This document shows positions 7,387-16,829 of a stretch of DNA of 53,849 nt, piece after piece. Source of the DNA: JAYZDF01 sp036337945 (GTDB taxonomy: Bacteria; Myxococcota; Kuafuiibacteriia; Kuafuiibacteriales; Kuafuiibacteriaceae); assembly GCA_036337945.1 (NCBI GenBank), contig JAYZDF010000112.1:1-53849 (forward strand). Reading direction: 5' to 3'. The stretch's first letter is position 1. Each line of letters starts with the position of its first letter. The notes under the pieces were generated by a model. The model was given only the letters and a program-made list of their open reading frames with translations. It made no database searches and was not told where the DNA came from. A program made the translations under genes and the position numbers.

Positions 7387-9141
7387 ATGAATATTATTAC
7401 AAAACGCTTTTTAGTACTGAACCTGTCCCTCGCTGCAGCTTTGGCCGCGTGTGGAGGCGAGCCTGTCGAACTTGAGACCATTGAAGAAGAGTTGCGGGTG
7501 TCGACTACAGCACCGACCTCTCGCCGCGTATCGCCCCCGCAGGGCGTGCGAAGGAATTTTCGGGGTCTATCACCCTCCGAGAAAGTGGCAATGTTTCGAA
7601 TCAATGATTTTACCGACCTTCGCGCCATGATTATTGAAGCAATTCGGGCGCAAGGCTCTCTTTCTGGGCGATGGTCCAACGAAACATTGTGGACAAATAC
7701 CAACGGATGCCATCGCCGAAGCCTTCGTTTCATCGACCTTTACCGGAGTATCGCTATAAATCATCAGAACCTTGATATTGCTATTCTCCCACTGGGTACG
7801 AACCGGGTTCGCTTCAGCATCGACGCGCCGAATGCGGTCCTCGGTGGCACGCTTGAATATAAACGTACGAAACTAGACGAGCCTGAATGGTACTGTGTTG
7901 GATTTAACCAGGACGCCTACAACCGTTCCATCGCCACCTTTCAAGGCTTCAGTGCCGTCATGGATGCTAAACTCGACATTCACAATAACAGCTTACAGAT
8001 TGAAAATGTTGATCTGGCTTTAGGATGGATAGACAGTATAGACATTGATACAACCAGCTCAGGCGGGCTTGAGGCTGGAATTTTGAGTTATATCTTTTCC
8101 CTATTCCATGTTGTCGAATGGAATGCACTGGTCTCGGTCTACATGAATGCTTTAGCGGAGCAAAACGGAATCCGTGGAAAAATTCAAGCAGCGTTCAATC
8201 AAGTGGTCGGCTCCGTGGTGAGCATCGACCAAGAAACAGAGTCCTCGGGTGTCTCATTGCGAGCAAACCTCACGGGCCTGAATTCCTCCTACTCCGCACA
8301 ATCCATCACCACCGAAATTAGGTACGATATTGACAACATCCAGCGCACCGACTGCACCAGTGAACTGTCCTTTATCCCATCGAACACGTACGGAGTCCCG
8401 AGCTATACGAACCATGACATCGACCTCATTCTGCCTCGACACGCGATTGATGAAGCACTGTATTCCTTTATTCGTGCGAACACGACTCTTTGCCACAGTG
8501 TCCCCTTCATGGGTCATACTCTTCAAATTCAACCGTCAGGCCAGATGAGAAGTCGTGCCGGCTTTACCGACAATGGTGAGACCGCGTTTATCTTTACTTT
8601 GCCCTTCGCTATCATCAAAGGTTCAAATCAAGTAGGGGCTCTCAACATCGAAGCTCAGTTCATCCTGCAACTTGACGAGGAGAACAATCTCGTAATTAGC
8701 ACCAGCGGGAACCCAGAAATAACCTACCTGAGTGGCTCGATTTCCATGGGCGGATTTCCCGTGGATTTGGCGGACCTTCGCACTCTTTTACAGAACGCAG
8801 TGGATACGATGTTCGCTGGTGCTGGATTTGCGGTTCGCCTCCTTCCGGGGATGTTTGAACTCGACCAAGTCAACCATCGCATTACTATTGAGGATATCAT
8901 TCAGCGACAGGGACGAGTCATTGTATCCCTAGAGGCATCATTTAGCGGGACAGGTACTGTGCCCAGCTTGCCTGGTGGTGGCGGCTCCCGCACAGGAAAA
9001 GGCCTCGATTTAGACGAATTACCAGAAATCACGATTGATATTGATAAGGATGGGGATGTTATTTCAGAGGATGACTCCGACACGGGTCAAGGCAATAACA
9101 CCGAGCCAGATATCCCGAACAAAGAGGGGCCAGTACTCTAG
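7387..9141 (+). CDS. Large lipoprotein with C-terminal calcium-type turn
   Basis: I place the start at ATG 7387 (584 residues), because that gives a normal lipoprotein signal ending LAAC-GG. An upstream ATG at 7351 would put 12 charged residues before it. The body is long, beta-rich and low in cysteine, with repeated Ile/Asp stretches that look like stacked strands. The C-terminus, 'DIDKDGDVISEDDSD', matches the D-x-D-x-D-G loop of EF-hand or dockerin-type calcium sites, followed by a glycine-rich linker. I recognise no family. It should be anchored at an envelope membrane and exposed to the periplasm or surface. Two strong hairpins follow the stop (9156-9224). It could be an adhesin-like or matrix protein; that is a guess. 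Confidence 0.7.
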   Translation: MNIITKRFLVLNLSLAAALAACGGEPVELETIEEELRVSTTAPTSRRVSPPQGVRRNFRGLSPSEKVAMFRINDFTDLRAMIIEAIRAQGSLSGRWSNETLWTNTNGCHRRSLRFIDLYRSIAINHQNLDIAILPLGTNRVRFSIDAPNAVLGGTLEYKRTKLDEPEWYCVGFNQDAYNRSIATFQGFSAVMDAKLDIHNNSLQIENVDLALGWIDSIDIDTTSSGGLEAGILSYIFSLFHVVEWNALVSVYMNALAEQNGIRGKIQAAFNQVVGSVVSIDQETESSGVSLRANLTGLNSSYSAQSITTEIRYDIDNIQRTDCTSELSFIPSNTYGVPSYTNHDIDLILPRHAIDEALYSFIRANTTLCHSVPFMGHTLQIQPSGQMRSRAGFTDNGETAFIFTLPFAIIKGSNQVGALNIEAQFILQLDEENNLVISTSGNPEITYLSGSISMGGFPVDLADLRTLLQNAVDTMFAGAGFAVRLLPGMFELDQVNHRITIEDIIQRQGRVIVSLEASFSGTGTVPSLPGGGGSRTGKGLDLDELPEITIDIDKDGDVISEDDSDTGQGNNTEPDIPNKEGPVL

Positions 9142-9155
9142 GACCAGTAAGGCCG

Positions 9156-9224
9156 CCGGCAGGTTCTTCTCTGCCGGATTCCGCATCTTGAAGAGTTCCG
9201 GCCTGACGTGAAAACAGGCCGGAA
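9156..9224 (+). terminator. Double hairpin downstream of the lipoprotein gene
   Basis: Two perfect hairpins lie 15 bases after the stop: CCGGCAG/CTGCCGG (9156-9162 and 9171-9177, 8-base loop) and TTCCGGCCTG/CAGGCCGGAA (9196-9205 and 9215-9224, 9-base loop). The second is strong but is followed only by TCTTCATTGG, not a clean T-run, so it may end or protect the transcript less efficiently than a classic intrinsic terminator. Confidence 0.5.
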
Positions 9225-9372
9225 TCTTCATTGGTTCTCGCCACTCGCGTGAGGGTAACTCGCTGCACGCCAGACCAGGAGATTGTACAAGCTTGAGTGC
9301 TGGACACTGGACTTTCCCCTTTTGAGGTATATATTTAGAGAACAAGCCTTCGTACGGCGGTAAGTGTTCTAG

Positions 9373-10947
9373 ATGTTGATCGAAAATAGCGGAAAAACCC
9401 ACACAAACACCCGGGACCAAATCTCAGGGCTTCTGCACAATATTCAAAACGGTCTCTACGACAAGCAAGAAGCCGTATCGTTAGCGCTGCTGTGCAGTAT
9501 CGCCGGGGAGAGTATCTTTTTGTTGGGACCGCCCGGCGTCGGCAAATCTCTCGTGGCAAGAAGGCTAAAGTTCGCCTTCTCCGAGGGCAAATCCTTCGAA
9601 TACTTGATGAGTAAATTCAGTACTCCGGACGAAATATTTGGTCCTATCTCGATCAAGAAGCTTCGAGATGAAGATAAGTATGAACGACTCACTGAGAAAT
9701 ACTTGCCTGGGGCTCATGTCGTCTTTTTAGATGAGATATGGAAAGCCGGGCCCGCCATTCAGAACGCCTTACTCACGATTTTGAGCGAAAAAATCTATCG
9801 CAACGGGGACAAGGAGATAGAGGTCCAAATTCGAGGCATTATCACCGCATCTAATGAGCTTCCACCAAAATCGGAGAATCTTGCCCCCATCTGGGACCGC
9901 TTTCTCATTCGTCTGGAAGTAGACAAGATCAAAAAATCTGAAAGTTTCCTAAAAATGATTCTGGATACGTCCAAAAATTACGAAGACGACATCAACCCAG
10001 AATACAAACTCGACGACGACACGCTCAAATCCTGGGACAAGCTCATTGACCAAATTGAGGTCCCTGCTGAAGTACTGAACACCATTCAAATCGTCAAAGC
10101 TAAGATCACCGAGCATTCGCAGTCTCATTCTACGAAACCCGGCGCACTCGAAATTTATGACCGGCGCTGGAAAAAGATAGTCCGTTTGCTGAGAACTTCG
10201 GCGTTTCTAAACGGTCGAACTGCCGTGGACCTCATGGACTGTTTCCTTATGGTTCATTGTCTATGGGAAAACCAAAAACATAAGCTATTTATTGAACAAG
10301 CCGTTGCGGAGACAATAAGAGACCACGGCTATTCCATCGCTGTGAACTTGCAAGCACTCCAAAAAGAAGTCTCGTTATTCGAGCAAGACATTCAAGCCGA
10401 AATCAATGTGAACATCTCCGATACCAGAGAAGACTTTCTTTTGATCGATGATGAATACCTTCGGCTGAGAGACCATCAACTCTTCGCCGGCGTTTTACTG
10501 AAGAGTCGAGGCTACCATGACCTCGATGGCGAAGAATTCACGATCTTTAACTTTTATAGCGAAGAAAAAAGGCTCACCAATCGAGTCGCTGCTCGCAAAA
10601 GTGACAACGAATTCATGCTCGAAGTTTTGTATGAGTCTAAAGTTCATGAGTTGCCCTTAGAAACCCAATCGAAAGAGCATGTCGTGGCTATCCCTCGCAA
10701 ACCTCATGATTTGGTGAAGAAGTTCTGGGAAGAAAAGTATGAGGACTTACTCAGTTATGTTGATAAGCAACTTGATAATTGTCAGAAGCTGCGACCAACG
10801 CAGCTAAGCAAACTCCGGGAGAATTTTTTCGTAAAAGAAGAATATGCCGAACTGATTGAAAGTAACTTTGAACACTTAGAGTTGGTCTTAAGAAAACTAA
10901 AAATCAGACTCGAGAAGGCCCGACATAGTTACCTAAACCTGAAATAA
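9373..10947 (+). CDS. ravA: MoxR-family AAA+ ATPase RavA
   Basis: This 524-residue protein closely follows E. coli RavA over its ATPase part. Walker A is GPPGVGKS (52-59), Walker B VVFLDEIW (116-123) and sensor 1 TASNELP (158-164). The phrases 'FSTPDEIFGP' and 'WKAGPAIQNALLT' are RavA hallmarks. The triple-helix region and an extended C-terminal part (about 330-524) diverge from E. coli, which is shorter at about 498 residues. RavA forms hexamers and works with the VWA protein ViaA. In E. coli the pair affects respiratory complexes, iron-sulfur maturation and aminoglycoside uptake. The stop is two bases before viaA, so the genes are co-translated. I could not place a LARA domain with confidence, so the partner-contact domain may have diverged. 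Confidence 0.9.
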   Translation: MLIENSGKTHTNTRDQISGLLHNIQNGLYDKQEAVSLALLCSIAGESIFLLGPPGVGKSLVARRLKFAFSEGKSFEYLMSKFSTPDEIFGPISIKKLRDEDKYERLTEKYLPGAHVVFLDEIWKAGPAIQNALLTILSEKIYRNGDKEIEVQIRGIITASNELPPKSENLAPIWDRFLIRLEVDKIKKSESFLKMILDTSKNYEDDINPEYKLDDDTLKSWDKLIDQIEVPAEVLNTIQIVKAKITEHSQSHSTKPGALEIYDRRWKKIVRLLRTSAFLNGRTAVDLMDCFLMVHCLWENQKHKLFIEQAVAETIRDHGYSIAVNLQALQKEVSLFEQDIQAEINVNISDTREDFLLIDDEYLRLRDHQLFAGVLLKSRGYHDLDGEEFTIFNFYSEEKRLTNRVAARKSDNEFMLEVLYESKVHELPLETQSKEHVVAIPRKPHDLVKKFWEEKYEDLLSYVDKQLDNCQKLRPTQLSKLRENFFVKEEYAELIESNFEHLELVLRKLKIRLEKARHSYLNLK

Positions 10948-10949
10948 AG

Positions 10950-12560
10950 ATGGAAAACCTACAAAAAGAAATTGAAGGCGTTTTCTATCGTTTTGTTGAG
11001 TTTGAACGCAGATTGGACAAGCAAAGCCGATTGGCTATTGTTGAGTTTTTTCGAGAATATCTTGGACTCGAGAGTGACAAATACACCTCTACAGTCGTCA
11101 TTGATGACAATTACTATCAATACATCAAAGGTTCCTTACTGAGGATTCTGGAACTTCCCCTTTTGGCTCCGCTCACAAAAAAGAGCGAAAAACTAAGGTA
11201 TCAAATCGCCTCAGATTTACTCAAGTGGATGAGGGACACCCATAAAAAGATCAGACTAAAACCGCAATTTCAAGACGAAATTGATGAGCTAAAGTTTTGG
11301 TCCGAACAAACCACCAAACAGCTCGTCTCTCGCAGTTCAGCGCTTTTTCAGTACCTGAAGGGTCACTACGAGCCACACGAATTCAACTATGAGTTCTACG
11401 AAGACAAGATCATCGAGGCGAAGAAGGAAACAAGCTACGCTTCCGATGAAATTGAATTGGTTTATTGTGACTTGTTTTCCAGCTGGGATGGCTTATTGAG
11501 CGCCAAATACTTCAAATTTTATTTATCTGAGTGGGAACAAGAAGAAGAAGAATTCACTGACCTAGTCGAGTCGAAGGCGAGTGAACTCTCTAGGCTTATG
11601 GACATCCTCTCACCCGTGAGTAACTACCTCGGATGGAACCTAGAAAAGTCGCTTTGGCACGATACTTCTTTTGATGTCTTGAAGAGCTACAGCGAGTTTC
11701 TCGAGGACGAAAAATGCCTCAAGGACTTGGTCGACAAACTGGGAAAACTGCGAGAATCCGAGATTGAGCTGGAAGAGGAAGTTCTCTCCTCGACCATTTC
11801 TAATCAAAGCTGGATCAACGACCCCCTCTTCCGTGGTGAGATTTCTGGGGTCACGAATAGTGATAACCTGTCCGCATTACTCAGCGGAGAGGCAGGAACC
11901 TTAGGTAATAAACAAACCGAAGATCTTTTTCTGTTCAAATTTGCGCAAAAAAACCTTCAGACTTTCAAGTACGAAGACAGAAGACTCATGAGGAGCGATG
12001 AGGAGCATATCGAGGTCTATAAACGGGAGAAGGAAAAGGAGAAAGGCCCCTTCATCATCTGTGTAGATACCAGCGGCTCGATGGAAGGTGAGCCAGAACG
12101 AATCGCAAAAGTGCTTTGCATGGGGATTTTGAAAGAAGCGATGATTGATAACCGCAAGGTTTTCTTGGTGAACTTCTCAGCCGGAGTGAAGTTTATCGAT
12201 CTACAAAACATCTCTGAATCGATGGACGAGCTCGTGAAGTTCCTCAAAATGTCTTTTTATGGGGGTACTGATATCACCCATGCTCTCGCGAAATCCATCG
12301 AGACAATACAAGAAAAAGACTACCAAAAGGCAGATGTTCTCGTGATTTCAGATTTTATTATGTACCAGGTAAAGGACTGGGTCATATCGAAAGTGAAGCA
12401 GCTTCAGGAAGACAACCAGACTCAATTCCACAGCTTGATTTTATCGAAGAATCCCACGGAAAAAATTGTAGACTGTTTTGATAATAGTTGGCTTTACAAT
12501 CCCTACACCAAGGGCATCATGCGGGACCTCGCTCGTGATGTCATTCCTGATATCACATAA
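10950..12560 (+). CDS. viaA: VWA-domain partner of RavA (ViaA)
   Basis: The 536-residue protein has a long, charged, mainly helical N-terminal part (1-360). The C-terminal VWA domain starts 'PFIICVDTSGSMEGEPERIA'. The MIDAS motif DTSGS lies at 373-377 and a further metal ligand is in GGTDITHAL. This matches the ViaA layout: N-terminal substrate and lipid-binding region, C-terminal VWA domain that stimulates RavA. Two bases separate it from ravA. No Shine-Dalgarno is needed beyond the ravA tail, which suggests translational coupling. The protein is cytoplasmic with likely membrane association. No third gene follows in the same direction, as in E. coli. Confidence 0.88.
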   Translation: MENLQKEIEGVFYRFVEFERRLDKQSRLAIVEFFREYLGLESDKYTSTVVIDDNYYQYIKGSLLRILELPLLAPLTKKSEKLRYQIASDLLKWMRDTHKKIRLKPQFQDEIDELKFWSEQTTKQLVSRSSALFQYLKGHYEPHEFNYEFYEDKIIEAKKETSYASDEIELVYCDLFSSWDGLLSAKYFKFYLSEWEQEEEEFTDLVESKASELSRLMDILSPVSNYLGWNLEKSLWHDTSFDVLKSYSEFLEDEKCLKDLVDKLGKLRESEIELEEEVLSSTISNQSWINDPLFRGEISGVTNSDNLSALLSGEAGTLGNKQTEDLFLFKFAQKNLQTFKYEDRRLMRSDEEHIEVYKREKEKEKGPFIICVDTSGSMEGEPERIAKVLCMGILKEAMIDNRKVFLVNFSAGVKFIDLQNISESMDELVKFLKMSFYGGTDITHALAKSIETIQEKDYQKADVLVISDFIMYQVKDWVISKVKQLQEDNQTQFHSLILSKNPTEKIVDCFDNSWLYNPYTKGIMRDLARDVIPDIT

Positions 12561-12653
12561 ACAGTTATTCGCAGCGTTCCCACCCGCTTTTTTCCGCCGT
12601 TTCAACCACACGTAGTCCACATTCAAGCAGGTTATATTCTAGGTGCTACGAAT

Positions 12654-13118
12654 CTAGAAAAGCTCACGCACCCACAAAGGAAGTAAAGCGGGGTCAAAAT
12701 GGGCCGCAAAATACGCGGGGGCGCCAGCCAGAATCAAAAATCGCGAGACCCGCCCTAGGAACACGAGCATGAGAAAAAGCAATCGCCGAGATTCATAAAG
12801 GGGACCAGCTGCAGCCAGCATATTGAGCGGCGGTAAACCAAATACTGCGGCAGAGAGTGTCATCTTCCACTTGATGCCTTGATATTTGGTCGAGTCAAAT
12901 CCACCAAGCTTGCGTTTCAACCAGTCAAAGCGGGACAAGAAGACATCGCCAAATAAGTGAAGGAGCAAAAAGCCAGTGGTCTGTCCGAGGCCGAGGGCAA
13001 GTCCAACGCCCCACCAGCTCAAGTTTGCTTGTGATAATCCACAAAAGACGGCCAAGGCTTCACCAATAGCTAAAAGCGGTGACGCGATGCCGATGAGGTA
13101 TAAAACGAGATAAATCAC
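12654..13118 (-). CDS. YqaA/DedA-like small membrane protein
   Basis: The 154-residue protein has four or five hydrophobic segments and the sort of glycine/proline-rich 'FGLPPLNMLAAAGP' stretch seen in VTT/SNARE-associated (DedA, YqaA) proteins. It starts with a GTG at 13116-13118 without a clear Shine-Dalgarno. DedA-superfamily proteins help lipid flipping and membrane homeostasis; YqaA itself has no settled role. It lies convergent to viaA with a 93-base gap and upstream of a 279-base gap that contains nothing recognisable. I am moderately sure of the superfamily and unsure of the subfamily. Confidence 0.6.
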   Translation of the reverse strand: MIYLVLYLIGIASPLLAIGEALAVFCGLSQANLSWWGVGLALGLGQTTGFLLLHLFGDVFLSRFDWLKRKLGGFDSTKYQGIKWKMTLSAAVFGLPPLNMLAAAGPLYESRRLLFLMLVFLGRVSRFLILAGAPAYFAAHFDPALLPLWVRELF

Positions 13119-13397
13119 AAGTAAGTGGGCCGGGCCTTTAGGAGTTAGTCTCTATCGGACTCGTATGAACTATATCCAGTTTATCTGGAGATATCCAAGG
13201 CTTCAGCTGGCGTCCTTCTTCTCCTTTACATTCTGCGACAATAAACACACCGCCTAAATGAAATAGGTTCAAAGGCTATATGTTCACCAGCGATGAGTTG
13301 TCCCCTAGAACACCCGCAGCGAGACACAAATCGATACGACAACACGGCTCGGTGTAGACCCACTTTCTTCTAAATGTCCGGAAATAAAGGGTTGGGC

Positions 13398-13474
13398 TGG
13401 CACACCCTACAGGGGTCGAACCTGTAACCTTTGGATTCGAAGTCCAACGCTCTATCCAGTTGAGCTAAGGGTGC
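13398..13474 (-). tRNA. tRNA-Arg(TCG)
   Basis: The 77-base minus-strand sequence folds as a full cloverleaf. The acceptor stem is GCACCCT/AGGGTGT (one G-U), the D-arm begins GCTC, and the anticodon stem TTGGA/TCCAA encloses the loop CTTCGAA. The T-arm has ACAGG/CCTGT with TTCGACC. A genome-encoded CCA forms the 3' end. The anticodon TCG reads CGA and CGG-type arginine codons. It is the only tRNA in the window. Confidence 0.95.
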
Positions 13475-13486
13475 GCAGCGATGGGG

Positions 13487-13552
13487 AAGCTAGCAGACGA
13501 AAGAGGGTCTGTCGATGAAAAGAATGCTAAATTTGCAGATTTTTCGCGTCAA
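13487..13552 (-). promoter_or_regulatory. Tandem sigma70-type promoters for tRNA-Arg
   Basis: On the minus strand two candidate promoters precede the tRNA: TTGACG-N17-TAGCAT (13524-13552) and TCGACA-N17-TAGCTT (13487-13515). Both have the ideal 17-base spacer. The nearer one would start transcription about six bases before the tRNA. Spacing and position support them; neither hexamer pair is perfect. Confidence 0.4.
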
Positions 13553-13571
13553 TTGCGAGTCTTCGCCGGGC

Positions 13572-15353
13572 TTACCTTGAAGACTTCGGTGGCGTGGTCT
13601 GAACAAAGCGGACTTTTGCCTTATAATCCCAATTTTGCAGAACTTTTCCGATTTCTGCATGAATGAGCTGCGTCTCTTCGTCATCCCACATCGTCCAAAA
13701 GCCAACCGCGCGACCACGCTCATATTGCCCTCTCACCATAGGCGCACCGTTTTCATACCACGCGTTGAATTCCCCATGTGCTATGCCGTCGTGGGTATTT
13801 CTTTCGAGCTTTACAGTGCCATCAGGGTAGCGAGTCACGTGACGTTCGTGCCCTGCCCCGATTTCTTCCGAAAGGTCTTCGACCTCTGCCTCACTTTCTC
13901 CTCCCTCTGGACCCTTCAAATACAACAGGATGTCCCTGAGTTCTGAGTTCTTTAGCGCTTCGAGACGTAATTGTTCTGTCGAGACCTCTTCATCTTTTTC
14001 GATCGTGACCTCTTTCGGTCTTATTACCTGCTGACTTTGTGTATCGATTTCGACAGGTTGCTCAGAATAATCGGACAAAACCATCGCTTTTTGTCGGTCT
14101 TCGCGATTGTACTTTGTTTGGGCTTCTAAGCTTTTATTGCTTTTTGGCTTTGTCGGTTGTCCCTCGATTTTCCAGTTCTGAGATTCATCAATGATCTGGC
14201 GGCTGGTTCCTTCAGACTCCATATCCGAAAATTCTTCATTTCCCGTCCCTCCGATAATCTGTCTGTCATCGATAATTTCTTCGCCATTACCGCGCACAAC
14301 TTGTTCATTTACAATGATGTCTTGGGCTGGAGAATCCGCCTCCCACTGTCCCACCGCGACCGTGGAGCGCTCGCTTACAAGCACTTCTTGAGCACTAATT
14401 TCGGGAGACAGATTTTTGCCCCAAGTATCAGAATCATCGATAGGCGGTTTGGCTGGGAGGTCCTCCAATGATTCTGATTTAGACTCTGGGCTATAGTCAT
14501 CGAGGGTATCATCGAAGGATTCAGCTGAGAGAACATCGTCGGAATCAACCATCGAATTCGAGTCATTGGACAACTCCTCAGAGGCAGATTTCGGGCCAGA
14601 TTCAAGCTCTTCTTCCTGGGAGGAGTTGTCTTGCCACCTTTCTGCATCCACCGTCATATCGTCGGGCGATTGCTCCTCCAGCTCTTCGTCACTGGTTGAA
14701 TCTGGTACCTGCTCTGCGAACTGCTCTTCCGAATCATTAGGCCCCTCATTGTCGAGCTCGGCCGATGAACCTCCGTCGATTTTATAGTTGTCTGGGAGAT
14801 CCGCTGCGAAACCGCTTTCAAGTAATTCATCGGCGTCGGACGATGATGGCTCAGGCTCTAGAACTTCTTCTGGATTATCCTTTTCTGACTTATCCAAAAC
14901 ATGCTCGTCCGGCTGAGTTTGAATTGCTTGCGCAACCAATTCTGTCTTTTGACGCGAGCGCCTTGAGGTTTCAGCTTCCTGTTCATTTTCTTCCTCATCC
15001 ATTTGAGGTTCAGCTTCCATCCTGAGTGAAGGAGGCTCCATTACGGGGGAAGCAGACTGCGAGGAGGCCGAATCATTTTCGGCAGGAGCATCTGTGTTCG
15101 CTGGCTCTGGAATACTTGAAGGCGTTACTGCCGAAGCAGCCGAAAGAATTTCTTGCTGAACCTGAGAAGAGGCAGGCTCAGCTTCTGCGGTTTCATCCTT
15201 GAATATCTCACGAATCGATTCAATCGCTTCGAAGAGTGGGTTCTCAGGTGCGACCCAAAGAAGCACTAACGAAGCAAAAATTCCGGCAAGCACCGAAAGC
15301 GCCGAAATACCAACCAATGCGACAGCGAGTGTAACGTTCAAAGTAATATCCAA
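13572..15353 (-). CDS. Membrane-anchored acidic protein with MORN-like C-terminus
   Basis: The 593-residue protein starts with a single membrane segment (about 6-34). A very long Glu/Asp/Ser-rich region follows (about 45-490) that should be disordered, with short repeats of the type EIIDDRQII. The C-terminal 90 residues carry MORN_2-type repeats (for example 'GEFNAWYENGAPMVRG' and 'GFWTMWDD') as in YwqK-family proteins. The start codon appears to be TTG; no ATG is available in the frame and there is no clear ribosome-binding site. Its orientation puts either the acidic linker and MORN domain in the cytoplasm or outside; I cannot decide. The next gene downstream is the tRNA. No function can be assigned. 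Confidence 0.6.
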   Translation of the reverse strand: MDITLNVTLAVALVGISALSVLAGIFASLVLLWVAPENPLFEAIESIREIFKDETAEAEPASSQVQQEILSAASAVTPSSIPEPANTDAPAENDSASSQSASPVMEPPSLRMEAEPQMDEEENEQEAETSRRSRQKTELVAQAIQTQPDEHVLDKSEKDNPEEVLEPEPSSSDADELLESGFAADLPDNYKIDGGSSAELDNEGPNDSEEQFAEQVPDSTSDEELEEQSPDDMTVDAERWQDNSSQEEELESGPKSASEELSNDSNSMVDSDDVLSAESFDDTLDDYSPESKSESLEDLPAKPPIDDSDTWGKNLSPEISAQEVLVSERSTVAVGQWEADSPAQDIIVNEQVVRGNGEEIIDDRQIIGGTGNEEFSDMESEGTSRQIIDESQNWKIEGQPTKPKSNKSLEAQTKYNREDRQKAMVLSDYSEQPVEIDTQSQQVIRPKEVTIEKDEEVSTEQLRLEALKNSELRDILLYLKGPEGGESEAEVEDLSEEIGAGHERHVTRYPDGTVKLERNTHDGIAHGEFNAWYENGAPMVRGQYERGRAVGFWTMWDDEETQLIHAEIGKVLQNWDYKAKVRFVQTTPPKSSR

Positions 15354-15452
15354 ATGCGAGTCATTGCTCGCCTAAAGTGATTCTATCCTCAAAAACCGTG
15401 CGTAACCAAGGATAGACCCACACAAAACCCAGTTCGGAGCCAATAAACAGTA

Positions 15453-16829
15453 TCATGGCGGCAAACTCAGGCGCTGGATGGGTTTTGCACTCAAGCGTTC
15501 AAAACGCACGGCCAAGACGAGAGCCACAAAACAGAGCCCAACAGTTAGGCCCCACCAATACCCGGCCGGCCCCGAATCCATTCTAAGTACTGCGTAGACG
15601 CCGACAGGGAGTCCAATGAACCAGTGACCGACGAAATTCGCCATAAAGGGCCATCTTGTATCGCCAGCGCCTCGTAGAGCACCCCCGGCTACGACCTGAA
15701 AACCGTCTGCTACCGCAAAAACCCCAGCAATTCGGAGGAGATTTGCCGCAACCTGGGCGACGGTCTGTTCTTGAGTAAAAAGACCGGCCAGCGGTTCGGC
15801 GAAAATAAAAAAGCAGGAGCCCGCAATGCCCATGAACGAGCCGCCCATAACAAACCCGACGAAGCCCGCTCTACGAGCTCCAGCGGTCGCGGAAGCGCCA
15901 ACATGGTTGCCCACTCGGGCCGTCGTAGCATTCGCGATTCCAACTGCGCCCATGAAGGTCACGGAGGCCAGAGAAATGGCGATTTGGTGGGCAGCCAAAG
16001 ACACTTCTCCCATGCGCGCAATCAACGTAGAGACAAAACTGAAGACACCCATTTCCGCGAGCATATGCAGCCCAATGGGCCATCCGGTTTTGAATGTTTT
16101 TCTCAGTCGGAGAACAATAGGACGCTCGCCCCACTGTAAAGAGTCACCAAAATCTTCTTTTTTCTTCCAGATAGAAAAAATAGACTGGCATTGAACCAAG
16201 AGAACAAACAGGAAGCAGAAAGTCGTCGACCACGCGATGCCTTCGGCACCCAGCGGCGGCACCACCCCCCAACCGTGGACGAACCAAAGGTCAAGACCCA
16301 CATTTGCAATATTGGACACGATGGCCGCATATAGTGCGGCCTGAGGACGGCTGATATTGGACAAGTACGCTCGCGTTGCTATGCAGAAAAAGACGATGGG
16401 CACACCGACCAGTCGAGGCCAGATATAGGCGCGCGCCCGTTCTGCGAGCTCTAAAGATATACCGAAAGGTTCCAGCAAAAATGCCGCACCGATGGTCAGT
16501 GCAATCAAGGCAGGAGAAACGAACAAACAGACCCAAAGGCCCTGCCACAGCCAGCTACGGGCATCATTGTAACGTTTTGCACCGAAGGCTTGGCCGACCA
16601 ACGGTTCAATCCCAAGTGCGAGGCCGATACCAATCCCAAGAAACATGCTGACAAGGCCGTTTCCCAGGCTCACTGCAGCCATTTCTAGAGCACTCACTTG
16701 ACCAATAATAAGCGCATCGACGGCGCCCATAAGTGTCACACCGCCTTGTGCAACAATCAAAGGGAGCGACAGTCGAGATAACTGCTTGGCCTCTTGAAGA
16801 AAGCTTGTGGCTGGAGCGTCCGAATTCAC
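15453..16829 (-). CDS. MATE-family multidrug/Na+ exporter
   Basis: The 458-residue protein has about twelve hydrophobic segments arranged as two related halves, the layout of MATE proteins. It contains typical phrases such as 'QAFGAKRYNDA' in the loop after the second segment and 'GNHVGASATAGARRAGF' at the matching place in the second half. Members export cationic drugs or metabolites in exchange for Na+ or H+. The gene starts with GTG at 16829. This start overlaps the leuS stop as GTGA, so it is translationally coupled to leuS, and there is no obvious link in function. I did not try to assign a substrate or NorM versus DinF subtype. Confidence 0.85.
   Translation of the reverse strand: MNSDAPATSFLQEAKQLSRLSLPLIVAQGGVTLMGAVDALIIGQVSALEMAAVSLGNGLVSMFLGIGIGLALGIEPLVGQAFGAKRYNDARSWLWQGLWVCLFVSPALIALTIGAAFLLEPFGISLELAERARAYIWPRLVGVPIVFFCIATRAYLSNISRPQAALYAAIVSNIANVGLDLWFVHGWGVVPPLGAEGIAWSTTFCFLFVLLVQCQSIFSIWKKKEDFGDSLQWGERPIVLRLRKTFKTGWPIGLHMLAEMGVFSFVSTLIARMGEVSLAAHQIAISLASVTFMGAVGIANATTARVGNHVGASATAGARRAGFVGFVMGGSFMGIAGSCFFIFAEPLAGLFTQEQTVAQVAANLLRIAGVFAVADGFQVVAGGALRGAGDTRWPFMANFVGHWFIGLPVGVYAVLRMDSGPAGYWWGLTVGLCFVALVLAVRFERLSAKPIQRLSLPP

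Noticed and set aside
9373..12560. RavA-ViaA pair as a new defence system
   Set aside because: Sequence matches the known E. coli RavA and ViaA; no nuclease or effector gene accompanies it.
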